64,000 nt of DNA from Garcia nutans (GCA_947685225.1 CANTUV010000076.1:3100001-3164000), one strand, 5' to 3'. Counted from the first letter of the stretch, positions 11,701 to 24,635 are shown. Notes: generated by a model not told the origin, from the sequence alone. Numbers and translations: made by a program.

Positions 11701-12982
11701 ATACTTCAGCAAAATACCAATCTCCTGCAGCTAAAACTGCAAGATATGCGATAATAATTTGGCTATATTATGCAAAATGGTTAATACATCATTGCAAATC
11801 CATTTCAAATAAAGCTGAAAAAGAATATTCAAAGACCAAACCAAACTAACTAAATCTGAATCTGCTGGTTTTGAAAGCAACATGGTTGGTTTTAGTTTTT
11901 TTTAAAAAAATTGATAATTACATGTTCTATTTGATTTGGGTTTTTTATTTTAACAATCCACTCATACAAACTGCTCTTTTATTTGATTTGAAACATTTAT
12001 ATATTTCACTTTTGACTGATATTATGTGATTGTAAGTATTTGATAGAATAAAATACTATATCTCTTAGGGTATTTTATACTTTTAGTTTCTATACTTCTA
12101 TTATAAATATTTATGTAATTTATAGTTAACTTAGTAAATATAGATATTTTTTGTAGTATCTTATTAAAATTTTGAAAAGGGAATGATTCTGAATTGTATA
12201 GTTTTGGACTCTAATAAAGCACAAAACTCTCAATTCCATCCATCCTAACTGATTTCCAAATTTGAGAACTATATGGTCAGTTGCAACTTGACTTGTATAT
12301 AAACTGATTTTACATGATCAGATGATTTTGTAATTTTTTTAAGTTTGAAGTATATTTCAGTAATTAGAATACAACAAAGTTGCTTATTTGAATTTACTTA
12401 AATAGAGGAGGGGGATAAATTCCAAGTGTAGTCTTAATAATCCTCCCCGTCCTTTTCTTGTAGTCTATAGATTGTACTTTGCATTTGAACTAACTAAAAT
12501 GTGCACTATGTTTTCTGGCAGTGGATGAAAAACTGTCTATAAGTGAGGACGGGGACATGAATCAGACTGCAGAGAGTTCTAATAGAAAAGAGGTCGATAC
12601 AACTGAAGGAAGTTCTGAAATGGAACCATATGTAGGTATGGAGTTTGAATCTGAAGAGGCTGCCAAGGTTTTTTATGATGCATATGCTACACGGTTGGGA
12701 TTCATCATGTGTGTTGATGCATTTCAACGATCAATGCGTGATGGGCAGGTAGTTTGGCGCTAGCTTGTGTGTAATAAAGAAGGGTTTCGGAAGTTAAGGC
12801 CTAGAAGAAGTGAAAATAGGAAACCTCGAGCAATAACAAGGGAAGGATGTAAGGCCATGGTAGTTGTAAAGAAAGAGAAAACAGGAAAATGGATTGTTAC
12901 AAGATTCATAAGGGAGCATAATCATCCATTAGTAGCCATACCATTCAATGGTCGTCGAAGTGTTCTTTTATCTCAAACACCA

Positions 12983-14917
12983 GTGAGTGCTTTTAGAAGA
13001 AAGAAAAAGAGAATGTTCTTTACAAGTGTTAGCAGCTTATTTAGATCTTTGTTTATCAAGTTTGCATTTTTTTAGTCACCTAATCATTCTTCACTAACAT
13101 CTATTTACATAGTGTAAATTGATTAGTAGCGTCTAATTTTTGTCTCCTTAATGTTTCAAATGCTGAACCTGAAACAATTATTCTTGTTATCTTAATAAAA
13201 GCTGACAGTGTAACTTTGTTGTTTTTCCTTGGAAAAGTTAACTTTGTTGACTGTGATATGGTATTATCATATGCAGAACTGGGTAGAGTGCTTGAGATTG
13301 TTTTCTCTATCTGCATATCGCAGTATTCTCTTAATTCATGTTAAAATTTTGGTCTATTTTAAAAGTTAACACATTTTACCTTTGGGAAATTGCCATGCTA
13401 GTTAGAACATGTTGCTTGCCTCCTGCATGATTATATTTGTTAGGATCTTTCTTATGAAAATGTGCTTTTTCCTGCTCAACAATAGTATATCATTATTTTT
13501 CTGGTGGTCTATGCAGCTTTAAAGCTGTCATTTACTTGCATGAAATCAATGCGATGAGATGAATACATGCTGTCTGTGATGTTCAGATTCAGATATGGAA
13601 TATAAACATTTCAGTTGGTAGTCAACTTTTCTATGAATACCCTCTCTTGGAGACTAGCTTTTCGTTCAGATGAGTCTTATTTCCTGAATTGTTTGGCTGC
13701 TTGTGTGGTTTCTTCTTGTCAGTGCATTCTGTTAACCATCAAATATAGATCAGTGCTGTATTCATGCTATCCAAGTGACCAAATTGGTTTGCTACCATGA
13801 GGCAAAATTGAGCTGGCTCAATGAGTGATCTTGCTTCTAGGAAGGAGTGCCTACCCAATAGCCATTTTCTTTTATCATGCTGATATTATATAGTAACCCC
13901 ACTTAAAGTGGTGAAAAGACAAACTGCATTTAGGAAAGGCTTCATTTACACCTGATATTGGGTCAACTGATTAAATTAGGATAGTCCAAATTGAATCAGT
14001 TGGTGCGTGAAGTACAAATCTAGAACATTCTATTATTCATGTTTGAATTTTCTATAATATATCTGATGATGGATGAGTTAAAGTCAGGTACTATGCTTGT
14101 CTGCTAGGGGCTGTGCTGGGAAATTTGCAGAGAATGCAGTGAGCTAGAAAGTAGCTATCCTTCTGTGATTGTGCACAGCTGCTGGAAGTTGGATGTTTCT
14201 TTGTTTGTAGGCTTTTTATAGGCTTCTCCGCTATTGCCTTTTTCTTTGTTCCGATTTGTGTTGCATTGCACTGGTGTAGATGATGGTCGTGCCTATGTTT
14301 AGTCATATAACAATGTGATACTGTGAATGTAGTTTTTCTGTTCTGGTAGAATGAACCGATTTTCTTCTTGAAACTGTTAGCATGTGAAAATATTCTAAGC
14401 ATATTTCATGGTCCATTGATATGACTCTCTACTGAAAAGGTTACACATCTCTAAAGAAATTGAAACTTTAGACTGCATCTAAATCTGTTTGAAATGCATT
14501 TTTTTTATGGACAAGGTGCATCTTTGGCCCTAGAGTATTAAATTTTGAGAAGCTGGAGTAGTTCTGGGAATATCAATTGCTTTTAAAATGAGTAGAATCG
14601 ATCAATGGAATGTTAAGTGGAGATTTCTGGGTTTTGGATGCTGATGCTTAAAATGATATTTTTCAGTTCTGATAATTCTCTGTTGTTGATGCATGGAGAA
14701 CTACACATTAATTTAGTTGTTGATTATTCTCTCTCCACCAACCTTTGGCCTTAAGGATCATCGCATGATTGATTTATTTTGTTATCTCAGTTGTCTTGAG
14801 AATTAAATGTAGCACATATTTTCTTTGTTCTTCTATGCAAAGAAGATTTTTCTCTTCTCTACAACTGATTTACTATAGAAATATTTATTATTTGGATGTT
14901 TCTTGTATGTTTCGTAG
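12983..14917 (+). other. Intron 2 of the FAR1-related gene
   Basis: The donor is CCA|GTGAGT and the acceptor CGTAG|GAT, both phase 0, joining the codons for QTP to DEK. This junction matches the exon boundary expected from related short FAR1 proteins. The intron is T-rich; no protein or element is recognisable in it. Confidence 0.75.
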
Positions 14918-15100
14918 GATGAGAAAGATGTAAAGATTCGGGAATTGACTGCTGAGCTACAACCAGAGAGAAAGCGATGTGCAGCATTCCAAGAACAGCT
15001 TGATATGTTTCTGGGGGAGATGGAGGAGCATTCCAGTCACTTCTCAAGAAACATCGAGGATATAGTGCAAAGTATGAGAGAAATTGAATCAAAGAGGTAG

Positions 15101-15766
15101 GTGTTTGCTTGATTAGATATATTATTGGTTTGTCTGTGTACAACGTTTTTTTAGGTGCTTGTGGGTATTTCCTGAATCTCATCTCAACTTGTTGGTTGGG
15201 CAGGATTTTCCCTTGGCATAAAAATATTTCCATGAAACTAATTGGCATTCTAAATAGGGCGCGTTTTTATTATCTTTCTTTTACTACGTAAGAGGGATGA
15301 AAAGCGACATAACGTGGCAGGCCAACTAGAAATTCAACTAAAGATCACAACTAGAAATCTTTAATTGCTTTTGCTAGAACTTCTTTGTTAAGAATGATTA
15401 GATGGCATATGATCTTATATATCTTCTTCGTTTACTTAATAATTAAATGATTGCAATATATTGCTGATCCTGTATCTTCATATGTAACTAGCTAAGATGA
15501 CCACATATGAATAGTAAAAATTTTCACTTTTTATACATGAGATATATGTCACCTCAGATTGAAGGAATTATATACATAAATGTGAGCAGAAAGAAAACTT
15601 ATTGACAGACATTAAACACTATGTTAGTGATCAACCCGTGTGATAATTCAACTACTCATCCAATGAGTATCCCACGTATTTGTTATAATATTCCATTCAA
15701 GTGGCTTGTAATTTACTATATTCCTTTCATTGTATTAAAACCACTCATTCACATATTTATTTTAGG
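15101..15766. other. 3' flank of the FAR1-related gene
   Basis: It presumably contains the 3' untranslated region. I see no clear polyadenylation signal and no further gene. Confidence 0.4.
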
Positions 15767-16305
15767 CTAAATAAGTATATGAGGTTTTATATATTATATT
15801 AGTCGGTTCTTGTATTTTTAGTATTTATTTTTTGTGTGATTGTACTTTTAAAAATTAAATTAATTAGTTTTTTCGTCGATATTTTCGTCTCATAACCGTT
15901 AGTTGATAATTTTGACATCATATAATAATTTTTTTGCCTTTTCTTTATATGTCTTTATTTAGTTTATTTCATTTTTTATTTAATTTTATATATAAATTAT
16001 CTGCAAAATAATAAAGATATTATTCGTATTATTTGAAATTATTTTTTAGTAATATTTATAAAATTAAAATAAATAATATGTATGAATCGTCTACAAAATA
16101 ATATAAGATATTATTCATATTATTTAAAATTATTGTATGATGTCAAAGCTATTGACTAATGATTTTAAGATAAAAATATCGACGGAAGGACTAAATTATT
16201 TAATTTTTAAAAATATGGTACCTTAAAAAATAGATGTTAATAAAAATACATAAATTGATTAATATAATATATAAAATTTTAATTACTTCATAATTATTTA
16301 ACTTT
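15767..16305. mobile_element. MITE-like element with ~160 bp terminal inverted arms
   Basis: The left arm (GGTTTTATATATTATATTAG, TTTTTAAAAATTAAATTAAT, CGTCGATATTTTCGTCT, then TTTGACATCATA) matches the reverse complement of the right arm (16135-16300), which carries TGATGTCAAAGCTATTGACT, AAAATATCGACGGAAGGACT, TTTTTAAAAATATGGTACC and TATAATATATAAAATTTTAA. The two arms flank about 220 bp that itself holds a near-repeat (AATAATATGTATGAATCGTC). It has no coding capacity. The superfamily is not determined. Confidence 0.8.
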
Positions 16306-18541
16306 TATTTTAATATTCTAATCAAGTGGCTTTTAATTAGTAACTTTTCTTCTATTAATAACCTGTACTAATTATAAAGACAAAATAGAAGTGGAACTCA
16401 AAATAGTGGAACCCAAACAAAGAGTTATACAAACCAAGAAAAGTCATGCTAACCATGAACAATTTGAAGAGTCATACCGTTATGAACGGTTAAAACATGA
16501 ACTGACACTGTATTTTCCACAACTGAAAATAATTCATCTAATAAGTAGCTTAAAAGAATTTTTCAATTACAAGCTGCTTAACCGCTTTCATAAGAATAAA
16601 TATTATTACTCTTTAAGAGAGAATATTTTTTTTATAAAATTACGGTGATAGTACAATTATAGAACACAATATGCAAACAATAACTAATAATTTTTTATGA
16701 TAAATTGCACAGAATAAAGAAAAGAAAAAGATATTAATTAAATTCATCAATATTTCAATTAAAGCATCGATCAACGTTTTTTTTTTTTTGGTGTGATTGT
16801 ACTTCAGATTTTAAGTTGTACCTTGCTTTCGGATATTGTTTTTGGTTTTTTCTTGGAATATTTTCATAATAAGGTTTTAATTTAGAAAAATGATATCCTT
16901 CATCATTTTTTTATTTTTATTTTTTTATCAGAAATATTTTAATTATTTTATTATAAACTCATTATAAATTGTATAAAATTTATAAACTCATTATAAATTT
17001 ATTATAAATTAATTATAAATTTACTGTAAATTTTTTATAAACTAATAAAAATATAGTATTTTAATAAATATTATATAAATTTTAGTATTTTGATAAGTAT
17101 AATAAAATTAAAATTATTTTTAATTATTTTTATATTTTTATCAAAAAGCGTTTTAATTTAGGCTTGCAGTGATATACGATAAAACACATACAGGCTATGA
17201 GACCTCTCTTTTTCTTTATTTAATATTCCATTGCTTTTACTTTTTTCTAATCTCTCTCTGTTGCATATATATTTCAAATAAGAAAACGTAAGCCGGCAAA
17301 AATGGATGAAAAATGAAAGAATCAATGTCTGTACGACATCCATTATATGTCCAGTTTATGCTATTTTTATTAAATTCTCAAGATATAAAAATTTAACCTT
17401 TTTTGGAACCCTAGATTTCTTTTTTTTTTTTTAAAAAGAAAAATATTAAAATTGTAGCCCAAACAAAATCATTGTGTTTAAAACTTTAAATACACAATCT
17501 TAAACAATTAATAATAACGATTTTTTTAATGTTTATAATTTTCACTCCAATTTCAGTGGTAAATATAAGCCGTTAGTTTAAAATTTAAATCTAAATATGT
17601 ATGTCAGGTTCAATGATTTTGTAAATATAAATTTTTTTTATTTTTTTTTTAGTTTTTAACCTATGATACATTTTGAGCGAGAGTGAAATTGATAATCAAT
17701 CTATTATCTATGAAAATATGCACTTCCTATTCTTATTAATTTATATAACAAAAAGGTATATATAAAAAAAATTCAAGCACTAATGATATTCATAAAAGCA
17801 TTTATGCAAAATCATTAAAACAACTATAATATCCATAAAAATAAATCTATATAATCCAAAATATTCATAAAAATAAATCTATTCAATAATAATATTCATA
17901 ACAATCATATTAATCTTGTCCGAGACAACGTGCTTTGGAAATATGAAAAAATTACTCACTTATATAGTTTCATATTTATTTATTATTATTTTAAAGTTAA
18001 ATTAAGAAAATATTTCGATTATATGAAAAGTTCATAATTATATATAATTTAACCATTAATTATATTTATTTTATTCTATAGTTAATTTAGAAAATTATTT
18101 TAATTATTTACTTATATTAAATATTAAGTAATAAATCAATATAAAAAAATATAATTTTATATTATTAATATTGGTAACTATGAATTACATCTTATTATTT
18201 TACTTTTATCCTTTAACTTATTATAATGAAATACTATGTACATTAATTAAATAATCATTAATTATTAGTTAAATTTTTTAATTAAATCAATTAACTTTAT
18301 TATATTGTTTCATTAGTAAACATTAATTCACTTATTATATATATTTTTAATTACTTTTTATTATTATTTTACCATTATGATTTGCAAAATACAAATTATT
18401 GCATTATTAATCTTACTTACTATTTAGTAATTATTAAGTATTTACTAAATACTAAACTAAAAAAAAAAGATATAGATATCATAAAATATAAAATATAAAT
18501 TACTATTATTATTCTAAAACTAATCATTAAATTGTGCACTG

Positions 18542-18675
18542 ACATGGGTTTTAATTAGATAATTCATTTAATTTATATGTTTTAATAATTTTTTTAAAAG
18601 AGAAAGGTCCAAAACATGGGTTTTAATTAGATAATTCATTTAATTTATATGTTTTAATAATTTTTTAAAAGAGAA
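18542..18675. repeat. 73 bp tandem duplication private to copy 1
   Basis: ACATGGGTTTTAATTAGATA through AAAAGAGAAA occurs twice in direct succession (18542-18614 and 18615-18675). Copy 2 of the segmental duplication has this stretch once, near 25361. The doubling therefore probably occurred after the larger duplication. Confidence 0.85.
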
Positions 18676-19332
18676 AAATCTAATTTGGATCCTATATTAT
18701 AGCATAAAGTCAATATTTAACAATTAAACTTTTTTTGACTTAATTAAAATTTTTTCTTTTAAATTTAAGCCAAATTAGATTTTTTTTTTCAAGTTTAGGC
18801 TAAATTTGCACTTTTTTAATTGAAACATTAAATTGAGTTAAAACGGATCTAATTTAAACTTTGATTAAATATCAGAATCAAATTTTGGACTTTGGTTAAT
18901 TATCAGGGTCCAAATGAATTTATTTTTAATAAATAAATTTTTAATTATTAATAATTTATAATTTTAACAAATAATTAATAATTTAATTCACTTTCAGTCA
19001 AACCTAAATTCAAGCTCGGTTATATTATTTTTCAGATCCAGTTTAGAAGGCAATTTTTTTTACTCCCCCACTATTGCCATGATAATGTCTTAATTTATTT
19101 ATTGAATTAATTTAAAAATTAATTAGTAAAGAAATTGTAATGTTTATGTTTGATTTTAGTGTTTACAAGTGGAATAAAATAAAGAGCGGGGCAACTTCAA
19201 AAGTATGAAACTTGAATGGGAAAAAAAATAAAGTTTCAGCACTGAAAATAATATCATGTCTTTGGTAAAGAAGCATAATCAATTAACTCCAAGAAAAAAA
19301 ATTGAAAAAGAAAGAAAATTATCACATGTTAT

Positions 19333-19340
19333 TATAAATA
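19333..19340 (+). promoter_or_regulatory. TATA box of the first tandem membrane-protein gene
   Basis: TATAAATA followed by G lies 73 bp before the ATG at 19406. The flanking sequence (CAACTTCAAAAGTATGAAAC and AACTCATTGAAAAC) is conserved upstream of the sister gene, where the TATA element has become a (TA)n run. Confidence 0.6.
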
Positions 19341-19405
19341 GCATACCATACAGACAATAATTAAACTCATTGAAAACACTGCATGATCAAGATCTACATT
19401 CTGCA

Positions 19406-20121
19406 ATGGGGAATACAAGGTTTATATAATAAGTATATAATATGATTAATTTTTTTTTATTATATGTATATAATTATGTATAATTTCTTGACCCAAGTTT
19501 GCTATTGTTATCAGCTTCAAGGGGAAAGATCATGGAAACTGTGGCTCGACTACAACCATGCTTTTGCAAGCATCGGAAGATCTTGTTAGCGTGAACGAAC
19601 TCTTCACAGCAGCTGTATTTTTGGGCATATCTTTTGCAGCTCCCAACTTACGAAGTCTTGAAACTCACAGACCCGAATGCAATCCTGACAATGAGATGGG
19701 GAGACGACTAGTCGTCTCTGAAGTTGTTTCATTTGTTAGCTTCCTTCTTTCAAGTCTTTTAGCCAAATCAACTAAAGTTGTTGTAACCCTTTATTGTAAT
19801 AATAAGCCTGATCCACCAGAGTCTGGTGAACAGAGAAATGTTAATGAGTCCCATCATCCACCCACAGAATCAACACTTGGGCTATCATTGCGCTCGTTTG
19901 CAGCAGTGATGTTTGCATTATCAATGCTAGCATCAGTTATTGGAGTTCTGTTCATGACAATTTCGATGTCTTATGTTGTTGAGATAAAGATTGGAAGATT
20001 GTCCTGCCAAATCCCTGAAACTCATGCTGCAGTAATTACACTACTTGTACTTGTAACTTTTGGTCTGATCGTTTATTTACCATCCATGTTGACAGTTCTA
20101 TTTAAGTTTTGTACCAAGTAA
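19406..20121 (+). CDS. Small four-helix membrane protein, MEE60-family-like, tandem copy 1
   Basis: The two-exon model is exon 1 at 19406-19419 (ATG GGG AAT ACA AG), intron 19420-19514 (GTTTAT...ATCAG, 95 bp) and exon 2 at 19515-20121. The protein has 206 residues and begins MGNTSFKGKDHGNCG. The tiny first exon is supported by the same architecture and phase in the sister gene at 28449 and in the related gene at 34410. The conserved core begins at LVSVNELFTAAVFLGISFAA, followed by SLETHRPEC, then hydrophobic segments around VVSEVVSFVSFLLSSLLAKS, FALSMLASVIGVLFMTISMS and AAVITLLVLVTFGLIVYLPS, which predicts about four membrane helices. It is about a third identical in pattern to the MEE60-like protein at 33711 (LFTxAVFxGLS, SLExxxxCxxxxxxxxKxLVxxEVVSFxxFLxSSLxA). 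The biochemical function of the family is not known to me. The frame is intact. Confidence 0.85.
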
Positions 20122-20129
20122 TTGCACTA

Positions 20130-21540
20130 CTTGTACCCGCCCCATTTTCTACCTGCAGGATTTCAATTTGAATTTTTTTTTTTGTTGGTGTTGGATCAAA
20201 GTTGATATTGGAAAAAAGAAACGGAAATACCATAATATTTGATTGATTTTTGGGTTTGTGGGATAAAACTAATATTTGATTGATTTTTGGGTTTGTGGGA
20301 TCATTGATTTTGTATGAGGGTTTATGATCTATTTAGTATTGTGATTGTATTATTAATTAAATTTTATTCGACATTATTGAATTGTGTGGAAGAGATTACC
20401 AAATGCATATCCCTGTGCCAATCCTTAACTTTTAATTGGTTGTTTAATTCTACATTTTCCTTTTATTCTTAAACCAATTTATTCAATTATTAAATTTTTT
20501 ATTTTGTCCAATTAATTTTTTTAATTTTTCAATTGAGCCCCCCTCACGAAAATCAAATAATAATATATATCATGCAATTTAATCACTTGTGTATCATTTT
20601 AAAAATGCAATAAAATTAATTAATTTTTTTTATAAAAAAACTTAAAAATAATAACCGGGAGATGTTACAATCCAACAATAAATTTATATAAATTTATCAA
20701 CGACTTATTGACAAAAATTAAAATTTTAAATAAATTAATTAAAATATTTATTGATGAATTTTCGACTGATTTTCGGTAAGTTATTCAAAAAATATTACAC
20801 TTTACCGATGGTTTATTAGCCAAGTTTGAATTCTTTGTCGGCTAATTACTAGAAAACTTTATTTTTTTTAAAAAAAAATAATAAAATATTATACCAACAG
20901 ATATATTGTCGATAAATTATAGATAAATATAATTTCTCTCGGTGCATTGTACCAATTTCAAAATTAAATAATTACCCATCAAAAATATTTAGTCTAAGAA
21001 AAATTTTTTCAACAAGGTAATCATAAATTAAATTCTTAAGTAGGTAAATCGGGTTATATTGTTTTACCAATAAATATTTTTTGGATTTTGATAAAAATTT
21101 TTATTAGTAATCTATATATTTTTTATGATTACATTTAATAAAATTTTCTATCGGTAATCTGTTTTTTTTTTATTAAAATTTTTTATAGGTAAAATTTTTT
21201 AATGTGTATTTTTTTAGAGTGATAAAAAACTAACATGTGTAGCACAAATTCATCATTCAACCTGCATATAAGGCATTCTTCTGAAAATCCAGTGTTCCTC
21301 CAATAAAGGTTAGCAGATACAACAATAGCATTAGAGCATAGTCTCTACATGAAATTTTGAATTTTAGGAGAGATTTTTAGATTTCATATGCTTTTCCAAT
21401 TAAGATGGACAAGATCATGATTCCCATTAAAAGAGATAGCCGTAGATTGTTATGAATTACAAAATAAATGATAAATAAATTTATCATACATTTTACCCTT
21501 CCTATCATAGTGCTATATATATATATATATATATCTTCCT
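20130..21540. other. 3' flank of tandem gene 1 and AT-rich spacer
   Basis: The first ~250 bp, including ATTTGATTGATTTTTGGGTT repeated twice, is shared with the flank of the sister gene. The remainder to 21510 is AT-rich with no gene seen. Confidence 0.5.
21514..21533. repeat. (AT)n microsatellite
   Basis: About ten AT dinucleotides lie at the end of the L1-like LINE fragment. Confidence 0.9.
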
Positions 21541-21543
21541 CTT

Positions 21544-21790
21544 ATGGAGGGATGCTTTTGATGGCTTTTGATTCATCTTCTGAAAAAAGAGAAGAGAATA
21601 AAGGCTCATTCCAAAAACCATTACTATCTAGGAGTTTAGGTACCCAAGTAATATTCATTTCATTTGGTTTAGGAGTATGGACCCTGAAATTTCCTAGAGT
21701 TGTTGTCCAGCAGGGATCTTTCTAGATATTTACTTTCTTGCCACTTCTAAAATGTCATCTGAAACCCGGTACAAGGATATCCGTCACTTT
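21544..21790 (-). mobile_element. Fragment of an L1-like LINE (region before the RNase H domain)
   Basis: Read on the minus strand, the frame gives SGKKVNI, a TAG where this family has tryptophan, KDPCW, then GNFRVHTP, VPKLLDSNGFWNEPLFSSLF and EDESKAIKSIPP. This is the usual order of the segment between reverse transcriptase and the zinc-binding/RNase H region of plant L1-type LINEs (W-x-D-x-W, then V-x-x-L, W-N, I-x-x-I-P). Only about 80 codons remain. The plus-strand open frame overlapping it is a shadow. Confidence 0.7.
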
Positions 21791-22640
21791 GACGAGACTT
21801 CTCCAGCTCTATGTTGCTCTTCTGCCAAGTCTTGCATGCATCCTGAAAGGCACAGTCAGGAAAGTATATTGATTTTATAAGTTTGCACATAAATTATCTT
21901 CTAATATTTTCCAACATAACTAATTGTTTATCCAGAAGAAATGTTATAAAAAATTCAAACTCTTTAAAACCCAAACCTCACTTGAATTTTGATCTCATCT
22001 CCCATTTTCTCCTACCAATTCCTTTGTCCTTTCCACAGTGCCTCCACCAAAAGGAAGCTACAATATGATTCAATTTGGAATAGAAACTTTTAGGCAACAA
22101 GAAGCAGGTCGTACGTGGTATGAGATGGGATGGTTGTGACTACTGCTTTTATTAGTTTTTTTTTTTTTACCAGCATATAAAAGAAATTTATATGAAGTTT
22201 GGATACAATTCTATCCTTAAGAAAACCCAGGACTTCAATTTTTAATTTACCCCAAAAGAAAAAGTATCCCAAGTAACTCTCACTTTTTTGCATCTCTCTT
22301 ACCCCTCAGAAAACTAGTGATAGAGGTTCTTACCACATTAGGGGTATTGTGCTAAAAGCAACAGAGGACTTATCAGAATTAACCAGTTGACAAGAAATCG
22401 AACTATACAAGGATAGGATTTGGTTAATGGTATTTTTTTTCTAATTAATTAATTTTATTTAATTATATTCTTATTATTAATGATTTAATTAATGAAATGA
22501 AAGTATAATAATTTTAATTGTTAATGAGTTAATCGAGAGAATTTTAATTAATTTAAAAATAATTTTATATAATATTTAAAAATTTTAATAATATTTTTTA
22601 ATAGGTGTATATAATGTCAATTTTTTTAGGATGGACGGAG
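21790..22640. other. Spacer before duplication copy 2
   Basis: No gene is recognisable. The text from about 21760 to 21860 may still belong to the LINE fragment on the minus strand. Confidence 0.35.
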
Positions 22641-23417
22641 TATCTCAATCAAGTGGTATTTAATTAATTCATTACTTTTCTTCTATTAATAACATGTATT
22701 AATTAGATAGTCAAACTAGAAGTGATGTCTATTCGAAACAAACCCAAGCAAAGAGTTTACAACTACGAACAGTTTGAAAACATGAACTGACACTTCATTT
22801 TCCACAAACTGAAAATAGTTCATATAATAAATAGCTTAATGAATTTTTAATTACTAATTGCTTACCAGAGCGAAACCAGACTTTTTAATAAAAATGGGCA
22901 AAATAAAAATATCATATATTTTTTAAAAAATTTGAAAGGGACAATTAAGTATTTTAAAAATTTTAATAATACATATACATATATATATATATATTTTTCA
23001 AAGCCCCTTCTATTATAAGTGTCTTCGCCTTGCTGCTTACTCGTTTTCATAGGAATATATATTATTACTAGAAAAAATAATTTTTTTATAAGAGTATTAT
23101 CGGAGTACGATCACAAAACACAATATGCAAACAATAAATAATAATTTTTTTATGATAAATTGTAATGAATAAAGAAAAAAAGATGTTAATTAAATCTATT
23201 AGAGTACTTTACATTTTTAGTTATACCTTGCTTCGGACATTGTTTTTGGATGTTTCTTGGAATATAATAGGGAATATTTTCATAATAAGTTTGTAGTTGT
23301 ATGGAGTAGGGTTTTTACACTAGGAAATCGATGGATTGTTATTATAAATCAACCAAAAATAAAATAGATGAACTTAATTTTTTTAAAAGGAAAATTAAAG
23401 TGAGAAGAATCAAAGTA

Positions 23418-23501
23418 TAAAAATAAAAATAAAAATAAAAATAAAAATAAAAATAAAAATAAAAATAAAAATAAAAATAAAAATAAAAATAAAAATAAAA
23501 A
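23418..23501. repeat. (AAAAAT)n microsatellite
   Basis: About fourteen uninterrupted AAAAAT hexamers are present. Confidence 0.95.
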
Positions 23502-24635
23502 AGCATTTTGAATCAAAATGGGAAATAAATATTGAAACTTTTTAGGATTCCTTGTTTAGAAAATAAATATAGTTTTCTAAAAACTTCAATATTAAATAAT
23601 AAATATAGAAAATTATTTTTTAATTTTATATGTGAAAAGTATTTTTACTTAAACAACATTTTTTATTTTTTATTTTTCTTTAAAAAATATTTATTTTTTA
23701 CAACTAAATAGTTTTCTTCCATTTTCATCTTTAGTAATAAGTTATTATTCTTTCAATAACAATGGTGCTTTTAAAATTTAATGGAGAATATGTATTTTTG
23801 CACCTCAAGTTATAATGAAGCTATAAATTTATCCCTAAACTAATTTTAGATACAAAGAACTTAATTAGAGTTTCTCAAAAAAACTGTTTTGATCCTTTTG
23901 GTAATAGAACATACAACGGCTCATATGAAAGGCACAAATATGTAAATGCCAAAACATTAGAAATAAAAATGTACTAATTCAAATTTATAAAATATATATA
24001 TTTTTAAATAGTAAAATTATTTATAATAATTCTATATCTTTGAAAATATATTTAAAAATACATACTCTCTAACGTTTATAACCGAGAATAAGGCGATTAT
24101 AAAAATAAGTCTCCCAATTCGAATTTTATCAATATTTTTTAAAATAAAAAATAAAAAACCAAATTCTAAGTAGGATGAAATAAAAACATGACAGTGAATT
24201 TTTTTTTTAATTTTAATTTTAATTTATTAGCAGTATGCTGTAATTTAATATCAAAATCAATATTGTGCATCGTACAAAATATATATTTCTACTCCAAATT
24301 TAGGAGATTTTTAAATAGATTTATGGAGAATAAACTTGAAACTTTGAAGTAATAAATTACAAAAAAAAAAAGTCCTGAGCTCTCTTTTTCTTTCTTTAAT
24401 ATTCCTTCGCTTTTCTCTTTTTTTTTTTCATCTCTCTCTTGTAAGCCATAAACATATATAGTTTTAAATAAGAAAACGAAAACCATAAAATAGATGAAAC
24501 ATGAAAGAATCAACATCCTCAAGGATCCAGTTTATGAATTTTCAAGATATAAAATTTAATCTTTTTTTGAAATCCTAGATTTCAAATTTTCAAGAAAGAT
24601 ATTAAAATTATAGCCCAACAAAACCATTGTGTTTA

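Larger units (their letters stand above)
9445..15100 (+). pseudogene. FAR1-related (FRS/FRF-type) transcription factor, three exons, with an in-frame TAG
   Basis: This is a short FAR1-family protein: the FAR1 DNA-binding domain plus a C-terminal coiled coil, without the MULE-derived transposase domain. The best model has the A of the start codon at 9445, intron 9446-12521 (GTATTT...GGCAG), exon 12522-12982, intron 12983-14917 (GTGAGT...CGTAG) and exon 14918-15100 ending in TAG. Splicing gives A|TG GAT GAA, all phases agree, and the total is 215 codons. The FAR1 domain starts at EPYVGMEFESEEAAKVFYDA, continues through LVCNKEGFRKLRPRRSENRK and REGCKAMVVVKKEKTGKW, and keeps the zinc-binding C and EHNHPL residues. 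The last exon, DEKDVKIRELTAEL to MREIESKR, is the coiled coil. Codon 81 (12761-12763), right after VVWR, is TAG, so the full protein is blocked unless this is an assembly error or read through. The small-FRS assignment is firm; function (light signalling or transcription) is by family only. Confidence 0.85.
16310..20400. repeat. Tandem segmental duplication, copy 1
   Basis: Landmarks in copy 1 recur in the same order in copy 2 (22640-29460). Examples are TCTTCTATTAATAAC near 16350 and 22680, CATGAACTGACACT at 16497 and 22782, CATGAAAGAATCAA-like text at 17312 and 24500, ATTGTGCxCTGACATGG at 18531 and 25351, CAACTTCAAAAGTATGAAAC at 19193 and 28221, and the membrane-protein gene with its 3' flank. 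Copy 1 spans about 4.1 kb. Confidence 0.85.

Noticed and set aside
12746..12763. Possible tiny intron (GTAG...CTAG) that would remove the TAG in the FAR1-related gene
   Set aside because: The interval is only about 15 nt, far below the minimum plant intron length, and it would remove conserved residues.
21468..21725. Plus-strand frame of 85 codons
   Set aside because: It overlaps an antisense L1-like LINE fragment whose minus-strand translation has recognisable motifs.
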